Shown here piece after piece: positions 18,722 to 28,239 of a stretch of 64,000 bases of DNA (position 1 is its first letter; each line of letters begins with the position of its first letter). A program made the translations under genes and the position numbers. Origin of the DNA: Parabacteroides sp. PF5-9 (GTDB lineage: Bacteria > Bacteroidota > Bacteroidia > Bacteroidales > Tannerellaceae); the NCBI RefSeq assembly GCF_029893105.1, contig NZ_JARXWG010000001.1, positions 62,001 to 126,000 of the forward strand. The letters are read 5' to 3'. A model generated the notes under the pieces. That model did no database searches and was not told where the DNA came from. It worked only from the letters and a program-made list of their open reading frames with translations.

Positions 18722-20011
18722 TTATTGCGCCACTTTCAGGCAAAGCATTTTTTCCTGGTCGCGAACCAATAGTTTGCCGTCGGCCAAAGCGATCGGCGCC
18801 CAGTTCTGGCCATTTCCAAGTATTTCTGCTGAAGAGATCGCTTTAAATGCAGTTGGATCAGGTTGTATCAGGTAAACCCCTTTTAATCCGTTGGTGGCTA
18901 AGATTAACCCGTCGGCAAGGATCATGCTTCCACGGTCGAAATCAGGATTGCGGTTGGTTTTCCACATGATTTTCCCATTCATATCCATACATACCATACC
19001 GTCGCGTTTCTGATTGGTGCGGAACATGGCATAGAAGTAGCCGTTGTGGAAGAGAGGCGGTTTAGTCTGGTCGCCGAACTCCAGTGTGGTAAACAATTCG
19101 GAGGTATTGAATGTCCCATCACCGTTTTTATTCACCTGAATCATGGTCGCTCCACGGTCATATCCACCGGCGATCAATAGTTTGTTATCTCCGGCTTCAA
19201 CAGGGCAAGGAACGGAAATGATACATTCCCAATCGGCAAACGTCCACAAGGTTTTTCCTGTGCGGGGGTCTAAGCCAACGACTTTCCCTTTGGTTTTCGG
19301 AGCGTCCGGATCTGTATAAGCATTGGTAGACGAAGCGACCCATACCACATGGTCTTCACCATGGATTTTCAAGACTTTCGGACTGACGTAACTAACATTC
19401 CCCAGATTAGGCGTTTTCCAAACTACATCACCCGTCAGTTTATTATAAGCGACTACACCGGCATCCGGTGCTTGTGAAGCAACGATAAGCAGATCATTAT
19501 AAATAACCGGACATTGTGAGATGGCCCACATAGGGATATTACCTCCGCCATAGTCTTTCCATATATTTTTCTTCCAAACGACTTTCTGTGTATTGATATC
19601 AAAACAATACAAATCGCCGTAAGGACCGCTTGAGTAAACGTGTTTGTCGTCGACCACCGGTACGCTTCTCGATCCGGGGAACGGGATATCTCCGGGGGCA
19701 TCGTAACTGAACTTCCAGAGTTCTTTCCCATTTTGTAGGTCGAAACACCGCATGATATCACCTGTTTCGTCTCTGTCTAATAGGTAGACTTTGTTGTTCT
19801 TAACAACAGGTCCGCCATATCCGATACCGACATTGACCGACCATAATACTTCGGGACCTCCTTCGGGCCAACTTTTCAATATCCCTTTCTGAGCCGATTT
19901 ACTGTTTCTGTCGGGTCCAAGAAACTGAGGCCAGTCCTGTGCATTAACAATCGGACAGGCCGAAAAAATAAAGAGAGTCGCAATTGCTACTAAGAAGTAA
20001 TTTGTTTTCAT
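18722..20011 (-). CDS. periplasmic PQQ-like beta-propeller protein (copy 2)
   Basis: 429 residues, signal peptide ending NAQ, mature start DWPQFLGPDRNSKS. Blade motifs are nearly identical to those of the downstream copy (GIGYGGPVVKNNKVYLLDRDETG, GLDPRTGKTLWTFADW, LFTTLEFGDQTKPPLFHNG). The C-terminal part is 11-13 residues shorter than in copy 1, lacking the Gly-rich GGVNQDGMARMGGG stretch. Proteins of this class (WPQFLGP...) often accompany sugar or alcohol oxidation genes; enzymatic activity is not shown by the sequence. Confidence 0.8.
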   Translation of the reverse strand: MKTNYFLVAIATLFIFSACPIVNAQDWPQFLGPDRNSKSAQKGILKSWPEGGPEVLWSVNVGIGYGGPVVKNNKVYLLDRDETGDIMRCFDLQNGKELWKFSYDAPGDIPFPGSRSVPVVDDKHVYSSGPYGDLYCFDINTQKVVWKKNIWKDYGGGNIPMWAISQCPVIYNDLLIVASQAPDAGVVAYNKLTGDVVWKTPNLGNVSYVSPKVLKIHGEDHVVWVASSTNAYTDPDAPKTKGKVVGLDPRTGKTLWTFADWECIISVPCPVEAGDNKLLIAGGYDRGATMIQVNKNGDGTFNTSELFTTLEFGDQTKPPLFHNGYFYAMFRTNQKRDGMVCMDMNGKIMWKTNRNPDFDRGSMILADGLILATNGLKGVYLIQPDPTAFKAISSAEILGNGQNWAPIALADGKLLVRDQEKMLCLKVAQ

Positions 20012-20275
20012 CTGTTTTTTATCTATAAGATAATGTTATGTTTAGTCTGATCAGAGCCGGTCAATATGTGCAATGATGGTTTCTTCAAACCGGATTTTTA
20101 ACCATACAAATATGAAAGGATTTATCTCTCATCGATTTAAACTTTTCGCTAAAACGAAGAATTTTGGCTTAAACACGAAAAAAGGTTATTAGGGGATGAA
20201 TGTTGTATAAGGGCTAATGGATTGAATATTGGGTGATTTTAAGAGTTATTCTGCGTTTTTCCTGTGAACTTCCAT

Positions 20276-20283
20276 TATATTTG
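20276..20283 (+). promoter_or_regulatory. Bacteroidetes -7 promoter box TATATTTG
   Basis: Matches the TAnnTTTG consensus 29 bp upstream of the ATG at 20312. This is inside the 300-bp divergent gap 20012-20311, which otherwise shows no gene. Confidence 0.5.
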
Positions 20284-20311
20284 TCAATATAAACTTAATC
20301 ACTATAACATT

Positions 20312-21196
20312 ATGAAAAACATTTCAAGAAGAACAGCGATCAAAACCGCATTGGCAGGAGGTGCTGTTGCGGCCGTATCCGGCCTTTCTTCCGTCGCTGC
20401 TGCCACATCTGTGAATCTCCCGGCTTATCCCCCGTTAAAAGGGAATGTGCGTCATTCGGTCAGCAAATGGTGTTTTGGCGACATCGAGTTGAACGAATTT
20501 TGTGAAATATGTAAACGGATCGGTATCCAGTCTATTGAGTTATTGGATCCGCCCGAATGGGAGATTGTTCAGAAGCACGGATTGACGGTCGCTATGGCGC
20601 AAGGTGCAGAACTTGGGATAGACGATGGGTTTAATGACCCACGTCGTCATGATGAGTTGGTGGCCAGTTATGAAAAGATGATTCCCCGGGTGGCTGAGGC
20701 GGGACTGACTAACCTGATCTGTTTTTCGGGGAAACGGAATGGTGTAACCGATTTGCAGGGGTGGGAGAATTGTGAGAAAGGCCTTAAGCGCATTACGCCG
20801 ATTGCGGAAAAATATAATGTGGTACTGACCATGGAACTGTTAAACAGTATAGGACATAAGGATTACCTCTGCGATCATACGGTATGGGGCGTTGAATTGT
20901 GCCGCCGGGTGGGCTCGCCTAACTTTAAGTTGTTGTATGATATCTACCATATGCAGATTATGGAAGGGAATATTATTGAGAATATCCGCCGCTATCATGA
21001 ATTTTTCTCCCATGTGCATACGGGGGGTAATCCGGGTCGCGCGGAGATTGACGAGACGCAGGAACTCTATTATCCGGCGATTATCAAAGCGTTAATGGAT
21101 ACGGGTTATAAAGGGTTCGTGGGGCAGGAGTTTGTTCCTAAGGAAAAAGATAAAGTCGCATCCTTGGAAAAATGTATCCGTATTTGCGACGTTTAA
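20312..21196 (+). CDS. Tat-exported TIM-barrel protein, hydroxypyruvate isomerase-like
   Basis: 294 residues from the ATG at 20312 (MKNISRRTAIKTALAGGA), giving a twin-arginine signal (SRRTAIK) followed by a hydrophobic Ala-rich core; the ORF upstream of this ATG is unlikely. The AP-endonuclease-2/xylose-isomerase-like barrel shows metal-ligand candidates in LTMELLNS (Glu), YDIYHMQ (Asp, His), HVHTGG (His) and GQEFVP (Glu). Family members interconvert hydroxypyruvate and tartronate semialdehyde or epimerise ketoses. Export by Tat would place it in the periplasm. Adjacent to glycan genes but transcribed from its own promoter. Confidence 0.8.
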   Translation: MKNISRRTAIKTALAGGAVAAVSGLSSVAAATSVNLPAYPPLKGNVRHSVSKWCFGDIELNEFCEICKRIGIQSIELLDPPEWEIVQKHGLTVAMAQGAELGIDDGFNDPRRHDELVASYEKMIPRVAEAGLTNLICFSGKRNGVTDLQGWENCEKGLKRITPIAEKYNVVLTMELLNSIGHKDYLCDHTVWGVELCRRVGSPNFKLLYDIYHMQIMEGNIIENIRRYHEFFSHVHTGGNPGRAEIDETQELYYPAIIKALMDTGYKGFVGQEFVPKEKDKVASLEKCIRICDV

Positions 21197-21211
21197 TCGA
21201 TTGATAACTAT

Positions 21212-21291
21212 CAAACGATCGTTTGACAATTGTCGAACGATCGTTTGACGATTATGGAATGATCATTTGACAATTGTCAAATGATTTTTTT
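21212..21291. repeat. array of 22-bp-period palindromes (GATC-centred), ending in a terminator hairpin
   Basis: Four palindromic half-units, centred at 21218/19, 21240/41, 21262/63 and 21284/85, exactly 22 bp apart: AAACGATCGTTT, AACGATCGTTT, AATGATCATTT and a half unit CAAATGAT. They are separated by ACAATTGT-like palindromes. The last part, ATCATTTGACAA/TTGTCAAATGAT, is a perfect 24-bp palindrome followed by seven T, so it also works as a terminator between the convergent isomerase and rubrerythrin genes. Confidence 0.85.
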
Positions 21292-21293
21292 GT

Positions 21294-21872
21294 TCAATAG
21301 TTCTCTTTCATTGGTTCAAAATAGGATTGCGGATGTTCGCAAGCCGGACATTTCTGTGGGGCATCTTTCCCTTCATGCACGTATCCGCAATTGCGGCATT
21401 GCCATTTAATCGGCTCTTCTTTATTGAATGCTTCGCCTTTTTCGATATTTGCGAGCAGTTTACGGTAACGTCTTTCGTGTTCGGCCTCTACCTTGGCGAT
21501 CATACGAAAAGCGATAGCGACAGCCTTAAAGCCTTCTTCTTCGGCAATATCGGCCCAGGCAGGGTATAATTCCGCCCATTCTTCATTCTCTCCGGCAGCG
21601 GCAGCGGCCAGATTTTCCATCGTATTGCCGATGATTCCTGCGGGGAAAGTGCCGGTGATTTCCAACATACCGCCTTCCAGGAATTTGAAGAATCGTTTGG
21701 CATGTTCTTTCTCTTGTTCGGCAGTCTCCAAAAAGACGCCTGCAATTTGTTCATAACCTTCTTTTTTGGCGACACTTGCAAAAAAGGTGTAACGGGTTCT
21801 TGCTTGTGATTCTCCTGCAAATGCTTTTAACAGGTTCTGCTCTGTACGAGTCCCTTTAATACTTTTTTCCAT
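21294..21872 (-). CDS. rubrerythrin
   Basis: 192 residues. The N-terminal ferritin-like four-helix diiron domain shows the ligands in GESQARTRYTFF (Glu), ETAEQEKEHAKRFF (ExxH) and AEVEHERRYRKLL (ExxH); the C-terminal rubredoxin domain has the two Cys pairs CRNCGY and CPACEH. It reduces hydrogen peroxide to water in the cytoplasm of anaerobes. Single-gene unit with a -7 box upstream at 21926-21933. Confidence 0.96.
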   Translation of the reverse strand: MEKSIKGTRTEQNLLKAFAGESQARTRYTFFASVAKKEGYEQIAGVFLETAEQEKEHAKRFFKFLEGGMLEITGTFPAGIIGNTMENLAAAAAGENEEWAELYPAWADIAEEEGFKAVAIAFRMIAKVEAEHERRYRKLLANIEKGEAFNKEEPIKWQCRNCGYVHEGKDAPQKCPACEHPQSYFEPMKENY

Positions 21873-21925
21873 ATTGTTATTTTTTAAAATGTGTGAAGAA
21901 TAATCGCTGTATATTTATTTCTGTT

Positions 21926-21933
21926 CAAATGTA
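21926..21933 (-). promoter_or_regulatory. -7 promoter box of the rubrerythrin gene
   Basis: On the minus strand TACATTTG matches TAnnTTTG, about 54 bp upstream of the start codon. No clear -33 box was seen. Confidence 0.4.
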
Positions 21934-22121
21934 AAGATTCGGTTCGAGAATCTCTCTCATCGGAAGTGAAATTCTATTTATGCGTTGATAAATATAATCT
22001 ATAATGAGTGAATCTTTTCGTTCAATGGGTTATTATAAAATGTGATCCATCCTATTGAATAACTCTTGAAAGCGCTGAATTGTTCGCTGTTTGTCTTCAT
22101 TTTTTACGTTTTTGAAGCGAC

Positions 22122-22149
22122 AAAAAAAGGCCTCCCTCGGGGAGACCTT
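22122..22149 (-). terminator. intrinsic terminator of rny
   Basis: Minus strand: AAGGTCTCCC and GGGAGGCCTT pair around a short loop and are followed by a T-run. It lies 29 bp past the rny stop. Confidence 0.8.
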
Positions 22150-22177
22150 CTCTTGAGATATCTGATTAATCTATTTT

Positions 22178-23713
22178 TTATTTGGCGTAACTTACCGAGC
22201 GTGTCTCACGGATAACCGTGATCTTTACCTGTCCCGGATAAGTCATTTCGTCCTGAATCTTCTTCGCGATCTCATTAGAGAGACTTTCGGTATCTTTATC
22301 ATCGATCTTATCGGCACCGACGATCACGCGTAGTTCACGTCCGGCTTGAATCGCATATGTTTTAACCACTCCCGGATACGATAAGGCTAATTGTTCCAGG
22401 TCGTTCAGACGTTTGATATACGCTTCTACAATCTCACGACGTGCACCCGGGCGAGCGCCTGAGATGGCATCACATACCTGAACGATGGGGGCTAATAATG
22501 ATTGCATCTCGACTTCGTCATGGTGGGAGCCAACCGCATTGCAGATATCGGGTTTTTCTTTGTATTTTTCACAAAGTTTCATCCCCAGTATGGCGTGTGG
22601 CAATTCCGGCTCGTCATCGGGTACCTTACCGATGTCATGTAATAATCCGGCGCGTTTGGCTTTTTTGGGATTCAAGCCAAGTTCTGAGGCCATAACAGCA
22701 CATAAATTGGCTGTTTCACGGGCATGCTGAAGCAGGTTCTGTCCGTAGGAAGAGCGGTATTTCATCTTTCCGATTAAACGGATCAATTCGGGATGTAATC
22801 CGTGAATACCCAAGTCGATAACTGTTCGTTTTCCTGTTTCAACCACTTCTTCTTCGACTTGTTTACGCACTTTGGTAACGACCTCTTCAATACGAGCCGG
22901 ATGGATACGTCCGTCTTGTACCAGTTGATGTAAAGCCAACCGTGCGATCTCGCGGCGAATCGGGTCAAATCCTGAAAGGACAATCGCTTCAGGGGTGTCG
23001 TCGACAACGATTTCAATACCTGTTGCGGCTTCTAAGGCGCGTATATTCCGTCCTTCGCGGCCGATAATACGTCCTTTTATTTCGTCTGAATCGATATGGA
23101 ATACGGTAATGGAATTCTCTATGGCTGTCTCGGTAGCCACGCGTTGAATCGACTGAACGACTATTTTCTTCGCTTCTTTATTGGCGGTCATTTTAGACTC
23201 TTCAACAATTTCGTTGATGTAATAGGCCGCCTGCGTTTTTGCTTCTTCTTTCAGCGATTCAATCAGACGTTCTTTCGCTTCACTGGCGGATAATCCGGAG
23301 AGTGTTTCGAGTTGTTCGACTTCGCGCTGATGGATTTTATCCAACTCTTGTTTCTTTTTCTCGATGACTTCCAGTTGGGCGTTAAGATTCTCTTTCACAG
23401 CCTCTACTTCGTTGTTCTTGCGTTGAAGCTCATCCTGACGTTGGTTCATTGTCATCTCGCGCTGTTTCAACTTGGCTTCAACCGATTGGATCTTTGCATT
23501 CCGTTGTGAGACCTGTTTCTCCAGATCAGCTTTTAAGTGTAGGAATTTCTCTTTGACTTCCAGCAACTTATTCTTTTTAATAACTTCGGCTTCCTTTTCT
23601 GCTTCACGAAGGAGTGAATTGTACTTCGATTTGAAAAGGAAACGCATCGCTATCCACATAAGGAGACCTCCGAGGATAAAGGTCACCAATGATATAATTA
23701 GATACATTTCCAT
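22178..23713 (-). CDS. rny: ribonuclease Y
   Basis: 511 residues. An N-terminal membrane helix ([22 protein letters not shown]) is followed by a long coiled coil (~30-200), a KH domain ([16 protein letters not shown], ~215) and an HD phosphohydrolase domain with [11 protein letters not shown] (~345) and GSHHDE. This endoribonuclease sits on the inner face of the cytoplasmic membrane and starts mRNA decay. It is preceded by zapA and a coiled-coil gene on the same strand. Confidence 0.96.
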   Translation of the reverse strand: MEMYLIISLVTFILGGLLMWIAMRFLFKSKYNSLLREAEKEAEVIKKNKLLEVKEKFLHLKADLEKQVSQRNAKIQSVEAKLKQREMTMNQRQDELQRKNNEVEAVKENLNAQLEVIEKKKQELDKIHQREVEQLETLSGLSASEAKERLIESLKEEAKTQAAYYINEIVEESKMTANKEAKKIVVQSIQRVATETAIENSITVFHIDSDEIKGRIIGREGRNIRALEAATGIEIVVDDTPEAIVLSGFDPIRREIARLALHQLVQDGRIHPARIEEVVTKVRKQVEEEVVETGKRTVIDLGIHGLHPELIRLIGKMKYRSSYGQNLLQHARETANLCAVMASELGLNPKKAKRAGLLHDIGKVPDDEPELPHAILGMKLCEKYKEKPDICNAVGSHHDEVEMQSLLAPIVQVCDAISGARPGARREIVEAYIKRLNDLEQLALSYPGVVKTYAIQAGRELRVIVGADKIDDKDTESLSNEIAKKIQDEMTYPGQVKITVIRETRSVSYAK

Positions 23714-23752
23714 TTGACTAATAATTAATTATAAATTTATATAAACATAAAA

Positions 23753-23790
23753 GCACTACTAGTGCACGGCAAAACCGTGTCAAGCAGTGC
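23753..23790 (-). ncRNA. structured element between zapA and rny
   Basis: Two nested stems, GCACT/AGTGC (outer) and CACGG/CCGTG (inner), with a further palindrome GCACTACTAGTGC at one end. On the minus strand it follows zapA and precedes rny by 40 bp, ending in CTTTTAT. It could be a leaky terminator, a processing site or an rny leader element. Confidence 0.35.
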
Positions 23791-23818
23791 GGAAAAATAG
23801 TTTCTAATAAGTGGATAA

Positions 23819-24115
23819 TTACTTCTCCTCCAAGAACATCTCCAACTCTTTTGTGAGTTGAATGATTTTCTCTGCATAAGGGCTCGTATCATTCTTTTGT
23901 TCCAATTGTAGATTATTCATAGACAATTGGAAAGCAACCATCGCCAGTAAATCTTTTACATCCAGATCAGATTTATCAAACTTTTGCCGGTATTGTATAA
24001 TCTTGTTACGGATTTGCTTCGCAGCATCCCTTGCTAATTCTTCATCGCCTCTATTGATCCAAAGACCATAATTCTTTTCAGCAATCTCTAAATGTATCAG
24101 AAATTTATCGTCCAT
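23819..24115 (-). CDS. zapA: cell division protein ZapA
   Basis: 98 residues, the usual length. The N-terminal beta-strand domain (FLIHLEIAEKNYGLWINRGDEELARDAAKQI) and a C-terminal coiled coil match the FtsZ-associated ZapA family, which bundles FtsZ filaments at midcell. Five base pairs after the preceding coiled-coil gene; same operon. Confidence 0.88.
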   Translation of the reverse strand: MDDKFLIHLEIAEKNYGLWINRGDEELARDAAKQIRNKIIQYRQKFDKSDLDVKDLLAMVAFQLSMNNLQLEQKNDTSPYAEKIIQLTKELEMFLEEK

Positions 24116-24120
24116 CGCGC

Positions 24121-24414
24121 CTATTCATTTAACAATGCAATGCACTTATCTACTTCCCGCACTAATTTCGATAACTGCGTCCGTGCCTTTTTTATTGCTT
24201 TTTCATCTGTTGAAAAGACTCTGGCCGTAAGCATATTATCGCATTTGGCGTGCAACTCTTCAATCAACTGTTGTGCTTGCTGTAACTCATTCTCTTTTTT
24301 TTTCAGAATATCGGAAAGTTCGTCAATCTTAAGCTTTTGTTTATCACAAAAGGCTATCAAATCACGAACCCTTACCTCAAATACAGCTAACAATCTTTCT
24401 TGATCTTCGGTCAT
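24121..24414 (-). CDS. small coiled-coil protein upstream of zapA
   Basis: 97 residues from the ATG at 24414 (MTEDQERLLAVFE). Almost entirely heptad-rich helix (about residues 15-60). Short coiled-coil proteins directly upstream of zapA are common in Bacteroidetes and may be functional counterparts of ZapB, but sequence similarity cannot be shown here. Five base pairs from zapA implies co-translation. Confidence 0.7.
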   Translation of the reverse strand: MTEDQERLLAVFEVRVRDLIAFCDKQKLKIDELSDILKKKENELQQAQQLIEELHAKCDNMLTARVFSTDEKAIKKARTQLSKLVREVDKCIALLNE

Positions 24415-24499
24415 TTCACACCAAATTCTATACAAAAGTAGATTTAATCATTGAATTAACCAACTCTCACTTTAATTATTTTGATACGAAGCGTTTAAA

Positions 24500-24533
24500 C
24501 AAACAAAAGGCCGTTCAACAAATTGAACAGCCT
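24500..24533 (-). terminator. intrinsic terminator of the DUF2582-like gene
   Basis: Minus strand AGGCTGTTCAA and TTGAACGGCCT pair; a T-rich tail follows (TTTTGTTTG). Confidence 0.75.
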
Positions 24534-24561
24534 CCTTCATGCTTTCAATCGTTTGGACTGA

Positions 24562-24762
24562 TTAAATCAGCGCAACGAATAATTCACCTTCAACCTCTTC
24601 AAAAGACAATTTACCCTCTTTTGCTAACCAGCCGATTGCGGCATATAAGTCTTTGTCGGCTTTGATTTTGGTTGCTTTCTTAACATCTTTAACACTTGTT
24701 TTGCCTCGTTCATTTAATGTATTCCATACGAGGCCGGCATTGGTTCCAATTAATTCAATCAT
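24562..24762 (-). CDS. winged-helix protein of the DUF2582 type
   Basis: 66 residues; helix-turn-helix and wing in KTSVKDVKKATKIKADKDL and AAIGWLAKEGKLSFEEVEG. Matches the small stand-alone DUF2582 winged-helix proteins conserved in Bacteroidetes; DNA target unknown. Single-gene unit with its own terminator. Confidence 0.8.
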   Translation of the reverse strand: MIELIGTNAGLVWNTLNERGKTSVKDVKKATKIKADKDLYAAIGWLAKEGKLSFEEVEGELFVALI

Positions 24763-24884
24763 CTTTGGGTTTACATTTTGTTTAACAGTCGCAAATTTAG
24801 AGATTTATCTATTACAACAAAAAAAAAGATATGTTTTTTAGCATAAAACCGTTGTTTTTTAACAAAGCAACTTTTATTAACAGA

Positions 24885-25574
24885 TCACAGGATGATCTCT
24901 TGTTGCCGGGAGGAGGTGATTAGAATAGTCCGGACATCCGACACGGAAGCATATTGTTTGAGCAGTGTCAAGGCATATTGTCCGGCTTCAACGAGCCCGT
25001 TATAACCCGAATAACCGTTGATGATCATTAATAAAGAGGAGGTATTTAAGTCGATTTTGGTGCGTTCTTCATCGCTTGTCGGTGTACCGACTCCCCCTTT
25101 ATGGTCTCGATATACGGGCAATCCTTCGATATTCAGTATCCCCCGGCCGATCGCTTGATAAGGTTCCCCTTCCTGCCCAACTCCTAAAACAAGTTCCCCT
25201 TCTATTTTATCCGCATCAAAACCGCCAATGGAGTATCCTGTTTTTAGCGAAACAAGGTTGATGATATCAACGAGTGTATCTATCTGATAAAGGGGGAGTT
25301 CTCTGAAAATTCGTCTTCTTAATGCCTCTGCCGAAGGACGATAGCGATTGGGATCTTTGCCCAGTTTTTTATAGGCTTGGCGGGTGGCCCGAATAGGTTC
25401 CCATTTATTCAACTCTTCCAATTTCCCTGTTTGACGGATATACTTTTCCATTTCAGTGATTTCTTGCCACAGTGTGGTGTCGGAAGGTGTATTTTTCACC
25501 ATACAAGAGAGGGTTAACACATGCAAATCGGGGCATACCTTTTTTATTTCTTCAGCGATTGAAACTTGTATCAT
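24885..25574 (-). CDS. B3/B4 (phenylalanyl-tRNA synthetase beta-like) domain protein
   Basis: 229 residues. The B3/B4 fold is recognised by YKKLGKDPNRYRPSAEAL, the LVDIINLVSLKTGYSIGGFD region and GGVGTPTSDEERTKI. Stand-alone members of this family are probably editing or trans-acting tRNA-related proteins, but function is unknown. It starts 18 bp after pgeF and ends the hpt-adk-obg-pgeF operon. Confidence 0.8.
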   Translation of the reverse strand: MIQVSIAEEIKKVCPDLHVLTLSCMVKNTPSDTTLWQEITEMEKYIRQTGKLEELNKWEPIRATRQAYKKLGKDPNRYRPSAEALRRRIFRELPLYQIDTLVDIINLVSLKTGYSIGGFDADKIEGELVLGVGQEGEPYQAIGRGILNIEGLPVYRDHKGGVGTPTSDEERTKIDLNTSSLLMIINGYSGYNGLVEAGQYALTLLKQYASVSDVRTILITSSRQQEIIL

Positions 25575-25592
25575 AATAGCTTATACGCGGTT

Positions 25593-26405
25593 TTATTTCA
25601 TCCATATACCGGAAAGCATCCGTCCGCTTAATAGACCGGATCGCCGGGCAGAAAAGAAATCCTCCTGCTGACAGACTGTACAAAGACAGGCCATTTCTAT
25701 CTGCTTGAAAGGTACTCCTGCCTCTTCTAATTGCAACCGGTTCGCTTTCCATAAATCGATATGTGCTTTTTGGGTTTTCGGATGGCGGGAGAGTATCGAT
25801 TGCATATCCTGTCGGGCAGCAACAAAGGCATCGACGACCTCTTCGCCCACTTCAAAATGGTGCTGGCAGATCGAAGGGCCTATCCCGGCAAAAAGTGTTT
25901 GAGGGTCGCAGCCGAATTGCTTTTTCAGTTGCAATACGACTTTTTGGGCGATCTGTCCGACTGTCCCACGCCAACCGGCATGAACAGCGGCTACGACTTG
26001 TTTTTCGGGCGAATAGAGTAGGAGAGGGACACAATCGGCTGTCGATACGGCGATGCAAATCTCCGGTTGATTGGTGATCAGTGCATCCACTCCATATAAC
26101 TGTCTGTTTTGTTCTTCGGCAGATAAAGAGAGAAAAGAGGAATCGATTTTCAGCATATTGACACCGTGTACCTGATAAGGGACAACTAGTTTTTCGACAT
26201 CAATGGATAAGCCATTGGCCAGTCGTTGACGATTTGTTCGTACAGCTACCGGGTCATCCTCACAATACGCTCCTAAATTAAGGCTTTTGTAACTCCCTTG
26301 ACTGACTCCCCCATGAATGGTTGAGACAAAATGGGAAATGGAATTTTCCCTACTCAGTTGTGTAAACTGATAGAGCCTGAGACCATCAACTGTTACCGTT
26401 TTCAT
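25593..26405 (-). CDS. pgeF: purine nucleoside phosphorylase/adenosine deaminase of the YfiH/LACC1 family (polyphenol oxidase family)
   Basis: 270 residues from the ATG at 26405, which overlaps the end of obg by 20 bp. Zinc-ligand and catalytic motifs are present: [18 protein letters not shown] and [11 protein letters not shown] (Cys and His), and [14 protein letters not shown]. Family members were long annotated as laccases; characterised bacterial members cleave or deaminate purine nucleosides, and the E. coli member was also linked to peptidoglycan editing. Cytoplasmic. Part of the hpt-adk-obg operon, which fits purine metabolism. Confidence 0.88.
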   Translation of the reverse strand: MKTVTVDGLRLYQFTQLSRENSISHFVSTIHGGVSQGSYKSLNLGAYCEDDPVAVRTNRQRLANGLSIDVEKLVVPYQVHGVNMLKIDSSFLSLSAEEQNRQLYGVDALITNQPEICIAVSTADCVPLLLYSPEKQVVAAVHAGWRGTVGQIAQKVVLQLKKQFGCDPQTLFAGIGPSICQHHFEVGEEVVDAFVAARQDMQSILSRHPKTQKAHIDLWKANRLQLEEAGVPFKQIEMACLCTVCQQEDFFSARRSGLLSGRMLSGIWMK

Positions 26406-27540
26406 CTTCCCAATCCTCCTCCCAGTCGTCGTATTCTTCATAATCGTCATCGTCATCCTCTACAGCTACCGGCATGATGAAATCGTCATCGGGAAGCGAC
26501 TTCACATCAATCTGTTTATGAACAATCCGTTCGACTTCATGGAATGTCTCTTTATTCAGTTCTTTCCATAACAGATCTTTCAACTCCATTAATCCTATAT
26601 TGGCTATGGACGAGATGAAGACATACGGAATGTTTTCAGGTAATTCTTGCGAAAGGGCTTCGATCAACTCCTCATCCAGCATATCACTTTTGGTAATTGC
26701 CAGTACGCGGCGTTTATCGAGCAGATCGGGGTTGTATTTCACCAACTCATTATGTAAGATCTCATACTCTTTCCGGATATCGTCGGCATCGGCCGGAACC
26801 ATAAAGAGCAATAATGAATTGCGTTCGATATGGCGTAAAAAGCGTAATCCCAATCCTTTCCCTTCGCTGGCGCCTTCGATGATGCCGGGAATATCAGCCA
26901 TCACAAATGAGCGGTTATCCCGGTAGCTGACGATTCCCAGATTGGGCTCTAAGGTGGTAAACGGATAGTTGGCAATCTTGGGTTTGGCAGCAGAAACTAC
27001 AGACAAAAGGGTCGACTTTCCGGCATTAGGAAACCCGACAAGGCCAACGTCGGCCAGTAGTTTGAGTTGCATGATCACCATCCGTTCCTGTGCAGGTTCA
27101 CCGGGTTGCGAGTACCGTGGGGCCTGATTGGTGGATGATTTGAAATGCCAGTTTCCTAAACCTCCTCGGCCGCCTTGCAACAACATGACCTGCTGTCCGT
27201 CTTCCGTCACATCGCAAATAAATTCGCCTGTTTCGGCATCATAGACAACTGTTCCGCAGGGAACTTCAATGATACGGTCTTCCCCGTCTTTTCCGGAACT
27301 GCGTTTGGCTGTTCCTCCATTCCCATTGGTGGCCATAATATGCCGTTCATATTTCAGGTGGAGTAGGGTCCAGTAATTCCGGTTTCCCCGAAGATAAACA
27401 TGACCTCCTCTCCCTCCGTCTCCTCCGTCGGGTCCACCTTTGGGAATATATTTCTCCCTACGGAAATGCGAAGAGCCTCTGCCTCCCTTTCCTGAGCGAC
27501 AATATATTTTTACGTAATCTACAAAGTTTGATTCAGCCAT
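26386..27540 (-). CDS. obg: Obg/CgtA GTPase
   Basis: 384 residues. The Gly-rich Obg fold spans ~1-158 ([28 protein letters not shown]), the G domain has the P-loop GFPNAGKS at 169-176, the switch [11 protein letters not shown] and DIPGIIEGA (G3), and AITKSD for G4. The C-terminus is a long Asp/Glu-rich acidic tail. Acts in late 50S ribosome assembly and stress signalling. Lies between adk and pgeF in a minus-strand operon. Confidence 0.97.
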   Translation of the reverse strand: MAESNFVDYVKIYCRSGKGGRGSSHFRREKYIPKGGPDGGDGGRGGHVYLRGNRNYWTLLHLKYERHIMATNGNGGTAKRSSGKDGEDRIIEVPCGTVVYDAETGEFICDVTEDGQQVMLLQGGRGGLGNWHFKSSTNQAPRYSQPGEPAQERMVIMQLKLLADVGLVGFPNAGKSTLLSVVSAAKPKIANYPFTTLEPNLGIVSYRDNRSFVMADIPGIIEGASEGKGLGLRFLRHIERNSLLLFMVPADADDIRKEYEILHNELVKYNPDLLDKRRVLAITKSDMLDEELIEALSQELPENIPYVFISSIANIGLMELKDLLWKELNKETFHEVERIVHKQIDVKSLPDDDFIMPVAVEDDDDDYEEYDDWEEDWEDENGNS

Positions 27541-27564
27541 TTTGTTTTATCTTAGATAATGAGG

Positions 27565-27602
27565 AACGATTGGCCATGATTTATCCTCATGAGCCAATCG
27601 TT
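27565..27602 (-). other. 10-bp stem-loop between adk and obg
   Basis: AACGATTGGC and GCCAATCGTT pair perfectly around an 18-nt loop. No T-run follows, so it is more likely an mRNA processing or stability element inside the operon than a full terminator. Confidence 0.6.
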
Positions 27603-27615
27603 GAATTTGTATTTT

Positions 27616-28191
27616 TTAGGCGTTGATCTCTTCCAACGCTTTTTTGATGCGGTCGAAAATTTCGTCAATTGAACCGACTCCCTGTATAGCGACGTGTTTG
27701 CCTTCTTTGATGTAATAATCGGCTAAAGGCGCTGTCTGGCTATGGTAAACTTCCAATCTGGATTTGATGGTTTCCAGGTTGTCATCCGAACGACCTGATA
27801 CTTTTCCACGTTCAAGTAAACGGTTGATCAACTCTTCTTCTTCAACTTGCAGATTCAGCATCACGCTGACGTCTGTTCCACGTTCGTTCAACATATTCTT
27901 TAATGCAATCGCTTGTGGAATTGTGCGGGGAAATCCGTCAAAAATCACACCGTTTGATCCCTTTTTCTCATCCAATACTTTCGCAAGCATATCTACAATT
28001 AATTCGTCAGGAACCAACTGTCCTTTTTCAATATAATCTTTTGCGATTTTACCCAGTTCGGTATCGTTTTTCATCTCTGCACGTAAGACATCTCCTGTTG
28101 AGATATGTGCCAGACCAAACTGCTCGATGATTCTTTCACTCTGCGTTCCCTTGCCGGAACCCGGTGCACCAAAAATAACTACATTCAACAT
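27616..28191 (-). CDS. adk: adenylate kinase
   Basis: 191 residues, the short form without the zinc LID. P-loop GAPGSGKGTQ (8-17), AMP-binding HISTGDVLRAE, the FDGFPRTIPQA motif and GRSDDN in the LID. Converts ATP and AMP to two ADP in the cytoplasm. Encoded 48 bp after hpt. Confidence 0.97.
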   Translation of the reverse strand: MLNVVIFGAPGSGKGTQSERIIEQFGLAHISTGDVLRAEMKNDTELGKIAKDYIEKGQLVPDELIVDMLAKVLDEKKGSNGVIFDGFPRTIPQAIALKNMLNERGTDVSVMLNLQVEEEELINRLLERGKVSGRSDDNLETIKSRLEVYHSQTAPLADYYIKEGKHVAIQGVGSIDEIFDRIKKALEEINA

Positions 28192-28239
28192 AATTCGTTT
28201 CTCTTTTTTTTAATTACAACTATGATTTTGTGTTTTTCC

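Noticed and set aside
21212-21291. CRISPR array
   Set aside because: Units are self-palindromic at 22-bp spacing with no variable spacers and no cas genes nearby.
23714-23818. 6S RNA next to zapA
   Set aside because: In some bacteria ssrS adjoins zapA, but only about 105 bp are available here and the large central bubble of 6S RNA is not seen.
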